The notes beneath the pieces were generated by a model. It worked only from the letters and a program-made list of their open reading frames with translations. It was not told the origin of the DNA and did not search any database. A stretch of 64,000 bases of DNA from Phycisphaerales bacterium (GTDB taxonomy: Bacteria > Planctomycetota > Phycisphaerae > UBA1845). The position numbers and the translations under genes were made by a program. Shown one piece after another: positions 9,708-17,271 of this stretch. Numbering within the stretch: the stretch's first letter is position 1; each line of letters starts with the position of its first letter. The stretch lies in the NCBI GenBank assembly GCA_020639115.1, contig JACKHG010000009.1, forward strand, positions 1 to 64,000, in the 5' to 3' direction.

Positions 9708-10462
9708 CGCCGCCGCCTCAACTTTCGCCTCTGCTCGCTGACCACGAAGCGCGCCAAGCGGCTGCGGGTCTGCAGACCCCCCAGCGCCTCGTGCAGCGCG
9801 ATGCGCAAGCCCGCGATCACCGTGTCCCGGCCTGGAATCGGCCGGACGTGCCGCACGTCGGCCTGAACCAGGAACTCCTCCTCCTCGCCGGGCAGAAAGA
9901 AGGCCAGGAATACTCGGCCTCCCGCGATGACGAGGTGCTTCACCGAATCGGGGAAGATCACGCCCGCCCCGCGTGCGGACACGTTGGCGAGCTGGCCGTG
10001 GAGGATGGGCGCCGCCAGGTCGCACGCCCCTTCGAACTCCAGGCTCTCCGGCGTCGCCGTGCACGTCACCACCTGCGACGCCAGGCTCACCCGGAAATCG
10101 CGCCGCCGCTGCTCCGCCCGGATCGACGCCGGAATGGCCAGCGCCATGCCCAGCACGCAGTGCTGCGCATTGAGGCGCACGCGCCGGCGCAGCGACACCA
10201 CGCGTGAATCGAACACGTAGCGTTCGTTGCCGCGTGAGAAGAAGACGCGCACGGACACGCCGCTGTGCAGGGCCACGCCCGACTCGAGGTTCTGCGGCTG
10301 ATCCGTGCACACGACGTCCTCGCCGAGCATCAGCAAGCGCACGCGTGCGGTCTGGATATCGTCGCCGCGGCCGTAGTGCACTTCCGCCGTCGTGTTGCGG
10401 GCGCACAGGTCAGCCAGCGCCGCCCGCACGTCCGACCGTTCTAGTGTCGCACCACTTTGCAT
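9704..10462 (-). CDS. PilZ-domain protein 3 (c-di-GMP receptor)
   Basis: A 252-residue protein and the first gene of the PilZ trio. An in-frame ATG at 10492 exists, but GAGGAGG sits about 11 bases before the ATG at 10462 (MQSGATLERSDV), so the shorter start is chosen. The N-terminal domain is YcgR-like. The PilZ domain carries EQRRRDFRV (RxxxR) and ANVSARGAGV (NxSxxG). The C terminus is very basic (SEQRRKLRRRR). The stop overlaps the next gene's ATG. A cytoplasmic c-di-GMP effector is inferred; the controlled process (motility, adhesion, secretion) cannot be told from this locus. Confidence 0.8.
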   Translation of the reverse strand: MQSGATLERSDVRAALADLCARNTTAEVHYGRGDDIQTARVRLLMLGEDVVCTDQPQNLESGVALHSGVSVRVFFSRGNERYVFDSRVVSLRRRVRLNAQHCVLGMALAIPASIRAEQRRRDFRVSLASQVVTCTATPESLEFEGACDLAAPILHGQLANVSARGAGVIFPDSVKHLVIAGGRVFLAFFLPGEEEEFLVQADVRHVRPIPGRDTVIAGLRIALHEALGGLQTRSRLARFVVSEQRRKLRRRR

Positions 10463-10621
10463 GAGGCCGTCCGGTCCTCCTCGGGCGCACAAAGCGATCG
10501 CCCGGATGCTGCCTGTTGTGTCGGCAGGTCCGTCGCGCCGATGAAGGCATATCGCCCCTGGCAGATTTGCGCCCGATAATGCCGCGTCTGCCGGAGGTGG
10601 CCCGGCCGGCGGCGCCGCGCG

Positions 10622-11812
10622 TCAGCCGGCGGCTTCGGAAGTGTTGGGAGTTTCCAGCCCGGCGGTCGCCGGATCCAGCGCGTTCAACCGGCCCGGCCGG
10701 TGGTCGCCGAACAGCAGCACCAGCGCACCCGGCAATGACCAGATCAGGTTCATGAGCCGGATCCACAGCGCCAGGCACAGAAGCTGCGCCAGCGTGCCGT
10801 ACGTCCCCAGGAAGAAATGCTTGAAGGCCAGTTCCATCGTCCCCAGGCCCTGCGCCGTGATCGGGATCGCCGCGACGAGGTGCCCGCCGCCGATGTACGC
10901 GAAGTAATCCCACGTCTTGCCGCCGGAAAAGTCCATCCCCAGGGCGAACGCCAGCGTCACTTCCGCGCCTATTGCGAAAAACTGCAGCACCGTCGCGATG
11001 CCCAGGCACGCCGCCAACCGCCCCCGGTCCGCCGCCAACCGCTCGGTCGCGGCCAGGACCCGCTCCAGCACCGCCGCACCCGGCAGACGCAGCACCAGCT
11101 TGCGTATCAGCGCCGCCGGGGTCCGCCCCGAACTGACCATCCACAGGCCGACGAGCGCACAGCCGATCAGCACCAGCGCCATGATCCCCAGCCGGTGCAG
11201 CGTCGGATTCGACGTGCCCACGAAGCTCATCAGGCCCGCGACAATCACCAGCCCCATCATCCCCACGATCCGGTCCAGCAGGATCGTTGTCACCGCCTCC
11301 GTCTTCTTCGGCGTCTGCTTCGCCGTGTAGAACGCCTTGTACACGTCGCCCGCCGTCGAACCGACCAGGAACACGAAATTGAGGAAATTCCCCGCGAAGC
11401 AGAGCTTGACCGATTCCCAATAGGTGATGCGGATGTCCTGCGTGTGCAGCATCATCCGAAACCGCGCCGACTGCAGAAACGTCACCGGCGCAAAGATCAG
11501 CAGCCCCAGCCCCAGGTGCAGCGGGTTCACCGAACGCAGCGCGGTGATCAGCCCCCGCTCGATCTTCGGCGCGCCGTCGGGCTCGCGCGCCACCTGCGCC
11601 CACGGCACCTCGGCTTGCGCGCCGTCCGCGTCCTGGACCACTACGCCCGTTTCCGTCTCCTCGACGAGCCGGACGCTCCGCTCGACCCCGTCCGCTCCGG
11701 TCACCGTGATCCGGTCACGCAGCGTCACCCCGCGCACCGCGAGGTAGATGAAGGCGGCGCAAAGGATCAGCCGCACCACCGCCCAGATCCGCTTGCGCCC
11801 TGCTGCCGTCAT
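10622..11812 (-). CDS. Flippase-like membrane protein (UPF0104 / lysylphosphatidylglycerol synthase TM family)
   Basis: A 396-residue polytopic membrane protein with about eight hydrophobic segments, for example LILCAAFIYLAV, LGLGLLIFAPVTF and FLNFVFLVGSTAGDVYKAF. It has the family hallmark GAxxGDxxKAF-like region (GSTAGDVYKAF) and IPITAQGLGTMELAF near the C terminus. The family includes the flippase half of MprF and many proteins near glycan and lipid genes. The oddity is a soluble acidic insert of about 60 residues between TM1 and TM2 (residues about 30-88). A role in moving a lipid or lipid-linked substrate is inferred. It is divergent from the ArsR/SdpI pair. Confidence 0.78.
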   Translation of the reverse strand: MTAAGRKRIWAVVRLILCAAFIYLAVRGVTLRDRITVTGADGVERSVRLVEETETGVVVQDADGAQAEVPWAQVAREPDGAPKIERGLITALRSVNPLHLGLGLLIFAPVTFLQSARFRMMLHTQDIRITYWESVKLCFAGNFLNFVFLVGSTAGDVYKAFYTAKQTPKKTEAVTTILLDRIVGMMGLVIVAGLMSFVGTSNPTLHRLGIMALVLIGCALVGLWMVSSGRTPAALIRKLVLRLPGAAVLERVLAATERLAADRGRLAACLGIATVLQFFAIGAEVTLAFALGMDFSGGKTWDYFAYIGGGHLVAAIPITAQGLGTMELAFKHFFLGTYGTLAQLLCLALWIRLMNLIWSLPGALVLLFGDHRPGRLNALDPATAGLETPNTSEAAG

Positions 11813-12048
11813 TCAGCCCCATTCCTTGTTGCGGCGCGCTCCGTCGGCTGCGCGCCGTCGGACCCCAATAGCCGACCCGAGCCCGGCTGACAAGCATTGC
11901 TTCAAGCCGCGTGTCCGCGGTCAGCCGCCTGGTTACCGGTCCATGGTTGTGCGGCCTGTGGTCCGCATATCTTGACCCTATCGCCAGCCCCACCCGGGTT
12001 CCTACAGCTTTCGACGAGCCTACTCTGGCCAGTGGTTGGTTCGTCAGC

Positions 12049-12072
12049 TATAGTATTTCAAGATTCGTTGAA
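12049..12072 (+). promoter_or_regulatory. Probable -10 box and operator of the arsR-sdpI pair
   Basis: TATAGT at 12049-12054 fits a -10 element. It is followed directly by an inverted repeat TTCAA-N6-TTGAA (12057-12061 and 12068-12072; 6 of 7 match if extended by two bases). The repeat lies 18 bases before the GTG start, where ArsR-family autorepressors usually bind. No strong -35 was found. The regulatory role is inferred. Confidence 0.5.
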
Positions 12073-12090
12073 TTATTGAAGGGCATACCC

Positions 12091-12423
12091 GTGCTCGGTT
12101 TCGATGACACCTTCAAGGCCCTCGCGGACCCGACCCGCCGCCGCATTCTTGCCGCGCTCCGCGAGGGGCCGCTACACGCCGGCGCCCTGGCTGATCGCCT
12201 CGACGTCGCCCCCAATGCACTCTCCTTTCACCTTCGTACGCTCAAGAACGCCGATCTGATCGACGCCCGCCGCCAGGGCCAGTTCATCCACTACCGGCTG
12301 AATACGAGCGTCGTCGAAGACCTCACCCGCTTTCTGATGGACACGTTTCACGCCGCTGGCGATGCGAACGCGGCCAAGCCGCCCGCCGACGATGCGCCAG
12401 CGGCTGGGGAGGAATCGCCATGA
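12091..12423 (+). CDS. ArsR-family repressor (SdpR-like, without metal-site cysteines)
   Basis: A 110-residue winged-helix regulator. It opens with GFDDTFKALADPTRRRILAA, the classic ArsR N-terminal motif, then a helix-turn-helix (GALADRLDVAPNALSFHLR) and a wing (LIDARRQGQFIHYRL). The ELCVCDL-type metal site is absent, so metal sensing is unlikely; this fits the SdpR subgroup. The GTG start at 12091 is chosen because GAAGGG lies 7 bases upstream and the ArsR fold starts right there. Longer upstream readings add unrelated sequence. The last codons overlap the start of the SdpI-like gene (ATGA), so the two are translationally coupled. Autorepression through the adjacent inverted repeat is likely. 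Confidence 0.85.
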   Translation: MLGFDDTFKALADPTRRRILAALREGPLHAGALADRLDVAPNALSFHLRTLKNADLIDARRQGQFIHYRLNTSVVEDLTRFLMDTFHAAGDANAAKPPADDAPAAGEESP

Positions 12424-13106
12424 TCGCCCGCAACCACCTCATCATCCTGCTCCTGCTGGAACTGGTTGCCGTTGCCCTCAGCGTCGCGTTCGCCTTCGTG
12501 CTGCCCGCGACGGTCCCGGTGCACTGGGGCCTCAGCGGCACGCCCGACGCCTTCGGCCCGCGCTGGCATCTGCTCGTGCTCATGCCCGCGGTGGGACTCG
12601 GACTGATCGTCCTCATGGCGGTGCTGCCGCGTCTCGGGCCGTTCCGCGAGAACTTCCTGCGTTTCCGCAAAACCTACAGCCGCTTGCTGATCGTGATCCT
12701 CGGGGGGCTGGTTGGTCTGCACCTGGTGATCCTGCTGGCGGCGCGCGGCGGCATCGCGATCGGTCCGGCGCTGGCGATCGTGATCGGCGTGATGGTGGCG
12801 TTGATGGGCAACTGGCTGGGGAAGGTGCGCCGCAACTTCTACCTGGGTATTCGCACGCCGTGGACGCTCGCGAGCGAGGAGGTTTGGGAGCGGACGCATC
12901 GCGCCGGTGCGCGGGTCTTCGTGGTCTGGGGCGTCGTGCTCTTCGTGTGCGGGCTGACCGGCAGCAACGCCATAGCCATGGTCGCCGCGGTGGGCGGAGC
13001 GGTGGCTGTCGTTGTCTGGTCGATTGCTTATTCCCTGACGGCCTACCGCCGGTTGAACCAGCCCGACGATCTTGGGCCCGAGCCGCGGGCGGAGCGATCC
13101 AGGTAA
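12420..13106 (+). CDS. SdpI-family membrane protein
   Basis: A 228-residue membrane protein with about six hydrophobic segments. The N-terminal DUF1648-like part has TVPVHWGLSGTPDAFGPRW. The SdpI signature follows: GNWLGKVRRNFYLGIRTPWT, then SEEVWERTHR. In Bacillus subtilis SdpI gives immunity to the SdpC toxin and titrates the ArsR-type repressor SdpR at the membrane. The same repressor-SdpI arrangement with an ATGA overlap is seen here, but no SdpC-like toxin gene is nearby. A stand-alone envelope-stress or immunity signalling pair is inferred. The start is fixed by the overlap. Confidence 0.88.
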   Translation: MIARNHLIILLLLELVAVALSVAFAFVLPATVPVHWGLSGTPDAFGPRWHLLVLMPAVGLGLIVLMAVLPRLGPFRENFLRFRKTYSRLLIVILGGLVGLHLVILLAARGGIAIGPALAIVIGVMVALMGNWLGKVRRNFYLGIRTPWTLASEEVWERTHRAGARVFVVWGVVLFVCGLTGSNAIAMVAAVGGAVAVVVWSIAYSLTAYRRLNQPDDLGPEPRAERSR

Positions 13107-14036
13107 GACCTGTGGGGGTGCGCCGGACGCGCGGTTTTCCGTGGATTTTTGAGGGGCTGCAAAGCCGTTTGGCAGTAGTGCTTTACGCATGTTGACCCTC
13201 GATTCTGAGTCGTGGCGCGGGGTGAACCGCGTTGGCGGTAGCGCCGCGGTTGCAGTGGGACTGGCAAACGGGTTTGGGGCGGGAGTTTTTTTTCGCGCGG
13301 TTCGGGCGAACACAGCGTCTTCTCGAATGGACCTTACCGCGGAGGCGCGGAGGACGCGGAGAACGGCGTCGGATTGAATTGCGATTCGCCCGATCGCCTT
13401 TTCCCTGATCACCTGTTCTGTTCGTGGCGTCTGCATTGGTCGTTCCTTCGCATTGGCGTGGGCTGTGCGTTGGCCCGGGCGCCAAGGTCTCGACTACCTC
13501 CTACCACTTGACGGGCGCTTCACGTTTGGCGGGTTTGTGCGCAAGTTTTTTTGGAAAAACTTGCGGGCTGTCGGCTATCGGCTTTCAGCCGGGGAAATGG
13601 GAAAACAACGGTCGCAGGTCGGGGGGAAGAACCGCGAATAAACGCGAACGACGCGAAGAACTGCGGTGTTTCGAGAACTTCGCTCGGCGCGGCTGCGTTT
13701 CAGCGTGAGCTGCCTCCGGACTCCGGCCTGTCCACCTCCGGATTGCACTTGCGAACCCCGCACGCGAGTGGGGGGCTGAGTCGCGCAGCGGCTGAACGTC
13801 GTAGGCTGAAAGCTGACATCTGACAGCTGATAGCTTCCCGAGGGGTACTACTTTGCCACAAATCCGGCGTTTTGCGCCGTAAGTCGTTGCCGGCGACGAG
13901 CTTGCGCCTCGCATCCGGAATGCGCTCCTGTTGTCCGCGTCACGCAGAGTACGCTGGGGCGGCAACCGCAGGGCTTGAACAAGGAGGCAACGGAGGGTGG
14001 AGGGTCTTTGGTGGGGCAAAAGCCACGCTGAATGAC
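13107..14036. other. Non-coding stretch with short GC-rich direct-repeat motifs
   Basis: About 930 bases with no convincing gene. It holds repetitive phrases such as GCGGAGGCGCGGAGGACGCGG near 13340 and CGCGAATAAACGCGAACGACG near 13634. These look like dispersed non-coding repeats rather than codons. The short frames here lack conserved features. It marks the left border of the accessory island. Confidence 0.5.
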
Positions 14037-14340
14037 GCCGACGTGGACATCCAGTCAGCCGCTTTCGACGGCCTGGGCCGGCGGGTCAGGACGGTCGTGA
14101 CGAATTCCGGTGATCTCGATCCTTGACGCCGGGTACAATGCGGTGCATCCCGAGTCGAGGTAGCGAATGGTAGGAGCAGAAGTCGGAGGTACGGGCAGCA
14201 GGCCTCAAGGACAGGTGGGACCACCGTGTATCTTTGCAGGGGCAGCAGATCATCGAGACGCGGGTGCGTGAGCAGGAGTTGGGAGATCAGGTGATCCGGG
14301 GACGGGATCTGAAGACCAGGGCGGAGCAGCGGCTGGTTGA
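14037..14340 (+). pseudogene. Decayed RHS-repeat core fragment, cassette 1 (first half)
   Basis: Translation gives AAFDGLGRRVRTVVTNSGDLD at about 14062-14124, a clear RHS/YD-repeat core signature, then a stop and a frame change. A second RHS piece, GQQIIETR, appears in another frame at about 14238-14262. In intact RHS proteins these pieces are adjacent (GRRVKKVVT...YYYDGQQIIETR). No start and no long frame exist, so this is a remnant. The 117 bases 14093-14209 recur at 15403-15518, and what follows from 14210 recurs from 17114. Confidence 0.75.
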
Positions 14341-14385
14341 AAGCCCCATTCCCGATGAGCGAGAAGAAGAGTAGAAGCAAAGCGT

Positions 14386-14465
14386 TCGGGAGTCGTTTCT
14401 TGCCTTCCGGTCGGTTGCCAGGGGCGCGACATACGCAAGCGCGATGCCGCGACAACGACTCCCGA
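14386..14465. repeat. Inverted repeat in cassette 1
   Basis: Perfect 12-bp inverted repeat TCGGGAGTCGTT (14386-14397) and AACGACTCCCGA (14454-14465) around a 56-base interior. The same 12-mers occur in the same order in the second cassette at 17272-17350. They bracket the boundary between the RHS fragment and the small membrane-protein gene. Confidence 0.75.
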
Positions 14466-14601
14466 CGGCTTTGAATTGCCCTGCTCTTTGATTTGCCCTG
14501 CTACGGTGAATAGGCAGGCCGTCCGTGCCCAAGGACATGCTCCTGAAATGGCATCTAAATCGCTGAGCGTGGCCGCCGTGCCAATTCGTGAGGACTGGTA
14601 A

Positions 14602-15162
14602 ATGCGCATCGCTTGGTGGATCTGTCTCTGCGCGGCTCTCGGGTTGGTCGGCTTGGCTACTCTGTCACACATCTTCCCGCTGGAAATGCGCCGAGAAGCA
14701 AGGCCGGGCGTCGCAGTCGAGCAACTTAATATCGCAAGAGGGCATCTTGCATATCTCAAGATCGAAGGTGACAAAGCCGCAGTGTCGGATATTCTGTCGT
14801 TCTTGCAGCCGCCGAGGCGAAGCGCAAGGGAGACCCGATCACACCGCCGGTCCGTTTCCCAGCCGAAGGCTAATGCCAGTCAGCCATACTTCCGATTCGT
14901 CTGGAAATACGATTCAGGAGTTCCGCTACTCGGAACCAAGACTCAAATCGACATCGCACTGTGGGGGATTCCCTTACTCTTGCTGCCGATGATACTTGTT
15001 CCTCGTTCATTTAGGTGGGCGAAGCGGAGATACCGAGTCTGCTACAACAGGTGCACACGCTGTGGCTATGACTTGACAGGCAATCAAACCTGTATTTGTC
15101 CAGAATGCGGGTGCGCCACGGAGGCTGGGAATGGGCGACTGCACGATGGGACCGTGACCTGA
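14602..15162 (+). CDS. Zinc-ribbon membrane protein 1 (CxxCGYDLTGN...CPECG)
   Basis: A 186-residue protein with an N-terminal membrane segment (WWICLCAALGLVGLATL) and a periplasmic or cytoplasmic middle of about 100 residues. A second membrane segment (IALWGIPLLLLPMILV) and a basic stretch follow, then a C-terminal zinc ribbon CTRCGYDLTGNQTCICPECG. Four cysteines are placed to bind one zinc ion. Proteins with this ribbon are common in planctomycetes, but I know of no established function. Base composition is near even, much lower in GC than the flanks, and the codon choice is atypical, which suggests transfer. It lies between the two halves of an RHS core. A downstream paralogue at 17612 has the same architecture. 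Confidence 0.7.
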   Translation: MRIAWWICLCAALGLVGLATLSHIFPLEMRREARPGVAVEQLNIARGHLAYLKIEGDKAAVSDILSFLQPPRRSARETRSHRRSVSQPKANASQPYFRFVWKYDSGVPLLGTKTQIDIALWGIPLLLLPMILVPRSFRWAKRRYRVCYNRCTRCGYDLTGNQTCICPECGCATEAGNGRLHDGTVT

Positions 15163-15282
15163 TCGCATGAAACCTCTCGTCAGTATCCAGCAAGTAGCTG
15201 ACTTGCCCGAGAAAGATGACCGGAAGCAGCAAGCGAACCCTGCGTGGTGCTGAGGAGAGCCAGAATGCAGCTCAAATCGGAC

Positions 15283-15518
15283 TTTCGCCCGCTGCGGGAC
15301 GGCTGGAGGAACGTGGAGCTGCAGGTGTACCACGGCACCTCCTTGACGCGACGCCATTCGCTGCGTGATCGGCGAGCATTCTTCGCGGCGGCGAGTCAAG
15401 AAGGTCGTCACGAATTCCGGTGATCTCGATCCTTGACACCGGGTACAATGCGGTGCATCCGAGTCGAGGTAGCGAATGGTAGGAGCAGAAGTCGGAGGTA
15501 CGGGCAGCAGGCGTCAAG
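15283..15518 (+). pseudogene. Decayed RHS core: cassette 1 second half joined to cassette 2 first half
   Basis: WRNVELQVYHGT near 15303-15338 matches the RHS core step ...VTQQYVYGTRYID. Then, in another frame, RRRVKKVVTNSGDLDP (about 15388-15436) is the start of a new RHS core. The 15-mer GAGCTGCAGGTGTAC (15316-15330) recurs exactly at 18147-18161. The segment 15403-15518 is nearly identical to 14093-14209. It ends abruptly in GCGTCAAG, where the IS110 element begins; the continuation is found at 17114. Confidence 0.75.
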
Positions 15519-15519
15519 A

Positions 15520-15532
15520 CGGTCTATGTCAA
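15520..15532 (-). promoter_or_regulatory. Right-end donor sequence with outward -35 box
   Basis: On the minus strand TTGACA lies at 15532-15527, followed by the right-end donor ATAGACCG (15527-15520). If the ends are joined as a circle with one CT core, TTGACA is followed after exactly 17 bases by CATTCT (17104-17099) in the left end. This would create a junction promoter reading into the bridge RNA and transposase. The role is inferred from known IS110 biology. Confidence 0.55.
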
Positions 15533-15550
15533 GGTGCTCCATAAAAGGGC

Positions 15551-16786
15551 TCAAGTTATGGCTGCCGTTCGCTCTGAATTCAACAGGTATCGATCCTGGC
15601 TGTGAGTAAAAACGTGCTCATCGTAGCGGCTGCCGGTGCGTTTCATGGCCAGGATGATTTTGAGCCACTTGTGCGCCAAAGCCCGCAGAGCGGCGTGATG
15701 CCGGTGGCCGCTGTCTCGCTGCCGGCGATAGAACGTCTGCGCCCACGGACAGGAGCGCAGCGACGTCTGAGCCAGCAGTTGCAGCGTCCGCCGGGCGAAC
15801 ATCCAGCAGCCGCGGCGGAATTGCACGCACCGCATCCGATTGCCGCCCGAGGTTTTCGTCACTGGGGCGGTGCCCATGAACGCGCGGGCGTCGGCTGCCG
15901 TGGGGAAGCGCTGCGGGTCTCGCCCAATACACGCGAGCAGCGCCGGCGCCAGTACCGGGCCGGAGCCCGGCAGGGATCTCAACCAGTCCGCTTCCGGCAT
16001 CCGGTCGAAATGCTGGCGGATCTCCTCGTCGCGCTCGGCGATCTCGGCTTTGAGTGCGATCAGCGCCTGGGCCAAGTAGCGAACCAGCGGCGCCTTCGCC
16101 GCCTGCAGATGCTCGGCAACCGGCAGAACGGGCGCCTTGAGCGCCGCCAGGATCTTGTCGACGCGATCAGCCCGTGGATAACCCTGCCGCTGCAACCAGT
16201 TGCGCAGCCGGCGCGGCGTGTGTCCGCGCAGGGCGTTCTGCGTCGGGCACTTGAGCAGAAGCTTCAACCCGATCTCCCTGCTGAGGTCATCGAAACACGC
16301 CAAGAACGCCGGGTAGTAGACTTTCAGCACGGCCCGCAACTCGTTCAGTTTGGCGGTGCGTTCATGGACCAGGCGAAGCCGATCTTCGCAGGCGATACGC
16401 AGCGTGATGATCTCCGGATCGTCGGGCTGCAACGGCCGCAGCTGGGTATGGCAGGCCGCCAGGAACATGGCCAGCACCTGGGCGTCGATGCGATCGGATT
16501 TGTTGCCCGCTGCCGACAGGGCTTCGCGAAAGGCGTCGGCGGTTTTGGGATTCACCGGGTAGACGACGTAGCCGCGATCGAGCAGGGCCTGCACCCACGC
16601 GCCCTGGGCGGTCTCCACCGCAATGTCGAACTCGGCCGGCGCCCCGTGCGCTTCCAGGGCCGCGAAGAGCTCGCCGATCCCCTCGAGCGTCGGCTTGACC
16701 TGTCCCGCGCGCAGCACGTGTCCCTCGGTGGAACGGAGCTGGTAGTCGAGTGACTGTTCGCTCCAGTCGATCCACACAAATTGCAT
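15551..16786 (-). CDS. IS110-family transposase (DEDD RuvC-like recombinase)
   Basis: A full-length 411-residue transposase. The N-terminal RuvC-like domain keeps the acidic DEDD set: Asp7 in FVWIDWS, Glu58 in VETAQGAW, and Asp98 and Asp101 in KSDRIDAQVLA. The central region is helical. The C-terminal Transposase_20 domain has LPGSGPVLAPALLACIG and APVTKTSGG, with the likely catalytic serine at about 313. In this family the enzyme cuts and exchanges strands as a tetramer guided by an RNA from the element's own end. No frameshift is seen, so the element is probably active or recently active. The ATG at 16786 is preceded by GGAAGGAGG, a strong ribosome-binding site. Confidence 0.95.
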   Translation of the reverse strand: MQFVWIDWSEQSLDYQLRSTEGHVLRAGQVKPTLEGIGELFAALEAHGAPAEFDIAVETAQGAWVQALLDRGYVVYPVNPKTADAFREALSAAGNKSDRIDAQVLAMFLAACHTQLRPLQPDDPEIITLRIACEDRLRLVHERTAKLNELRAVLKVYYPAFLACFDDLSREIGLKLLLKCPTQNALRGHTPRRLRNWLQRQGYPRADRVDKILAALKAPVLPVAEHLQAAKAPLVRYLAQALIALKAEIAERDEEIRQHFDRMPEADWLRSLPGSGPVLAPALLACIGRDPQRFPTAADARAFMGTAPVTKTSGGNRMRCVQFRRGCWMFARRTLQLLAQTSLRSCPWAQTFYRRQRDSGHRHHAALRALAHKWLKIILAMKRTGSRYDEHVFTHSQDRYLLNSERTAAIT

Positions 16787-16821
16787 GGCGACCTCCTTCC
16801 CTCTGAACGCCGCAAGTACTT

Positions 16822-16990
16822 CTCCGCCACCACCGGCGGAGTCCTTCTCGCCAGGCCGGACGGCACGGGTGGCCTCATAGCAGCCCTCGAAGGGCAGCGG
16901 TCTATTGACCCTCTCAGCCGCCGGGTAATGGACGCGGGGCGGTCAGTCTTGACGAAGCCCTCGAAGGGCGGGACAGGCTGGACCTGCCCC
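16822..16990 (-). ncRNA. IS110 bridge RNA (target- and donor-binding loops readable)
   Basis: Minus-strand RNA from the 5' non-coding end. First loop: stem GGGGC-A-GGTC (16990-16981) pairs with GACC-GCCCC (16944-16936). Inside it are CCUGUCC (16977-16971), a hairpin GCCCUUCGAGGGC (16969-16957) and CGUCAAG (16954-16948). CCUGUCC equals the left target (17119-17113) and CGUCAAG is complementary to the right target strand (15518-15512). Second loop: AUAGACCG (16905-16898) equals the element right end (15527-15520). The same hairpin follows at 16895-16883. Then GCUAUGAG (16881-16874) is complementary to the left end (17113-17106). A final stem (CTCCGCC/GGCGGAG) lies at 16822-16841. Order and strand polarity match IS621 bridge RNA. 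The outer limits are approximate. Confidence 0.88.
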
Positions 16991-17113
16991 ACGCCCGGCG
17001 AGACAAAAGTCACTATTTCACAACCATCCACAGAAAGAAAAAGTAGCAAAAAGAAAGAGGACGACTACTGCTGCTGTTGCGCGCTCGGATCTATACCCAG
17101 AATGCGCTATGAG

Positions 17114-17260
17114 GACAGGTGGCGCCGCGGTGTATCTTTGCCAAGGTTAGCAGATCATCGAGAAGTGGGGGTGTGAACAGGAGAGATGGTAATCAGGGGG
17201 CGGGACCTGAAGACCAGGGCCGAGCAGCGGTAGGATGAAAATACCATTACCGATGGTGGA
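17114..17260 (+). pseudogene. Decayed RHS core, cassette 2 continuation after the IS110 insertion
   Basis: Resumes the RHS segment cut at 15518: GACAGGTGG at 17114 aligns with 14210 in cassette 1. The following sequence is a diverged copy of 14210-14340, with QIIEK (about 17150-17165) in place of QQIIETR. It contains stops and small indels relative to cassette 1, so it was already decayed or decayed independently. No gene can be translated. Confidence 0.7.
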
Positions 17261-17271
17261 AAGAAAAGCGT

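Larger units (their letters stand above)
15519..17113 (-). mobile_element. Complete IS110-family insertion element (IS110 subgroup, CT core)
   Basis: The ends come from comparing the split RHS copy (15403-15518 joined to 17114 onward) with the unsplit copy at 14093-14340. The element is about 1595 bp, with AG (CT in transposase orientation) at both junctions: 15517-15518 and 17112-17113. There are no terminal inverted repeats and no target duplication beyond this dinucleotide, as expected for IS110. The transposase reads on the minus strand, with 327 bases of non-coding sequence before it and about 32 after it. That layout belongs to the IS110 rather than the IS1111 subgroup. The 5' non-coding end encodes a bridge RNA candidate. 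Confidence 0.9.

Noticed and set aside
9708..10406. N-terminal extension of PilZ protein 2 in the same frame
   Set aside because: It overlaps PilZ protein 3 entirely in another frame and has no domain; the ATGA overlap marks the true start at 9707.
12026..12054. A -35 box for the arsR promoter at TTGGTT (12036-12041)
   Set aside because: The spacing to TATAGT is only seven bases; the correctly spaced position (TGGCCA, 12026-12031) is poor, so only the -10 is reported.
14093..17260. An active RHS toxin gene
   Set aside because: Only short core fragments remain, with stops and frame changes; no N terminus, no full repeat array and no toxin tip.
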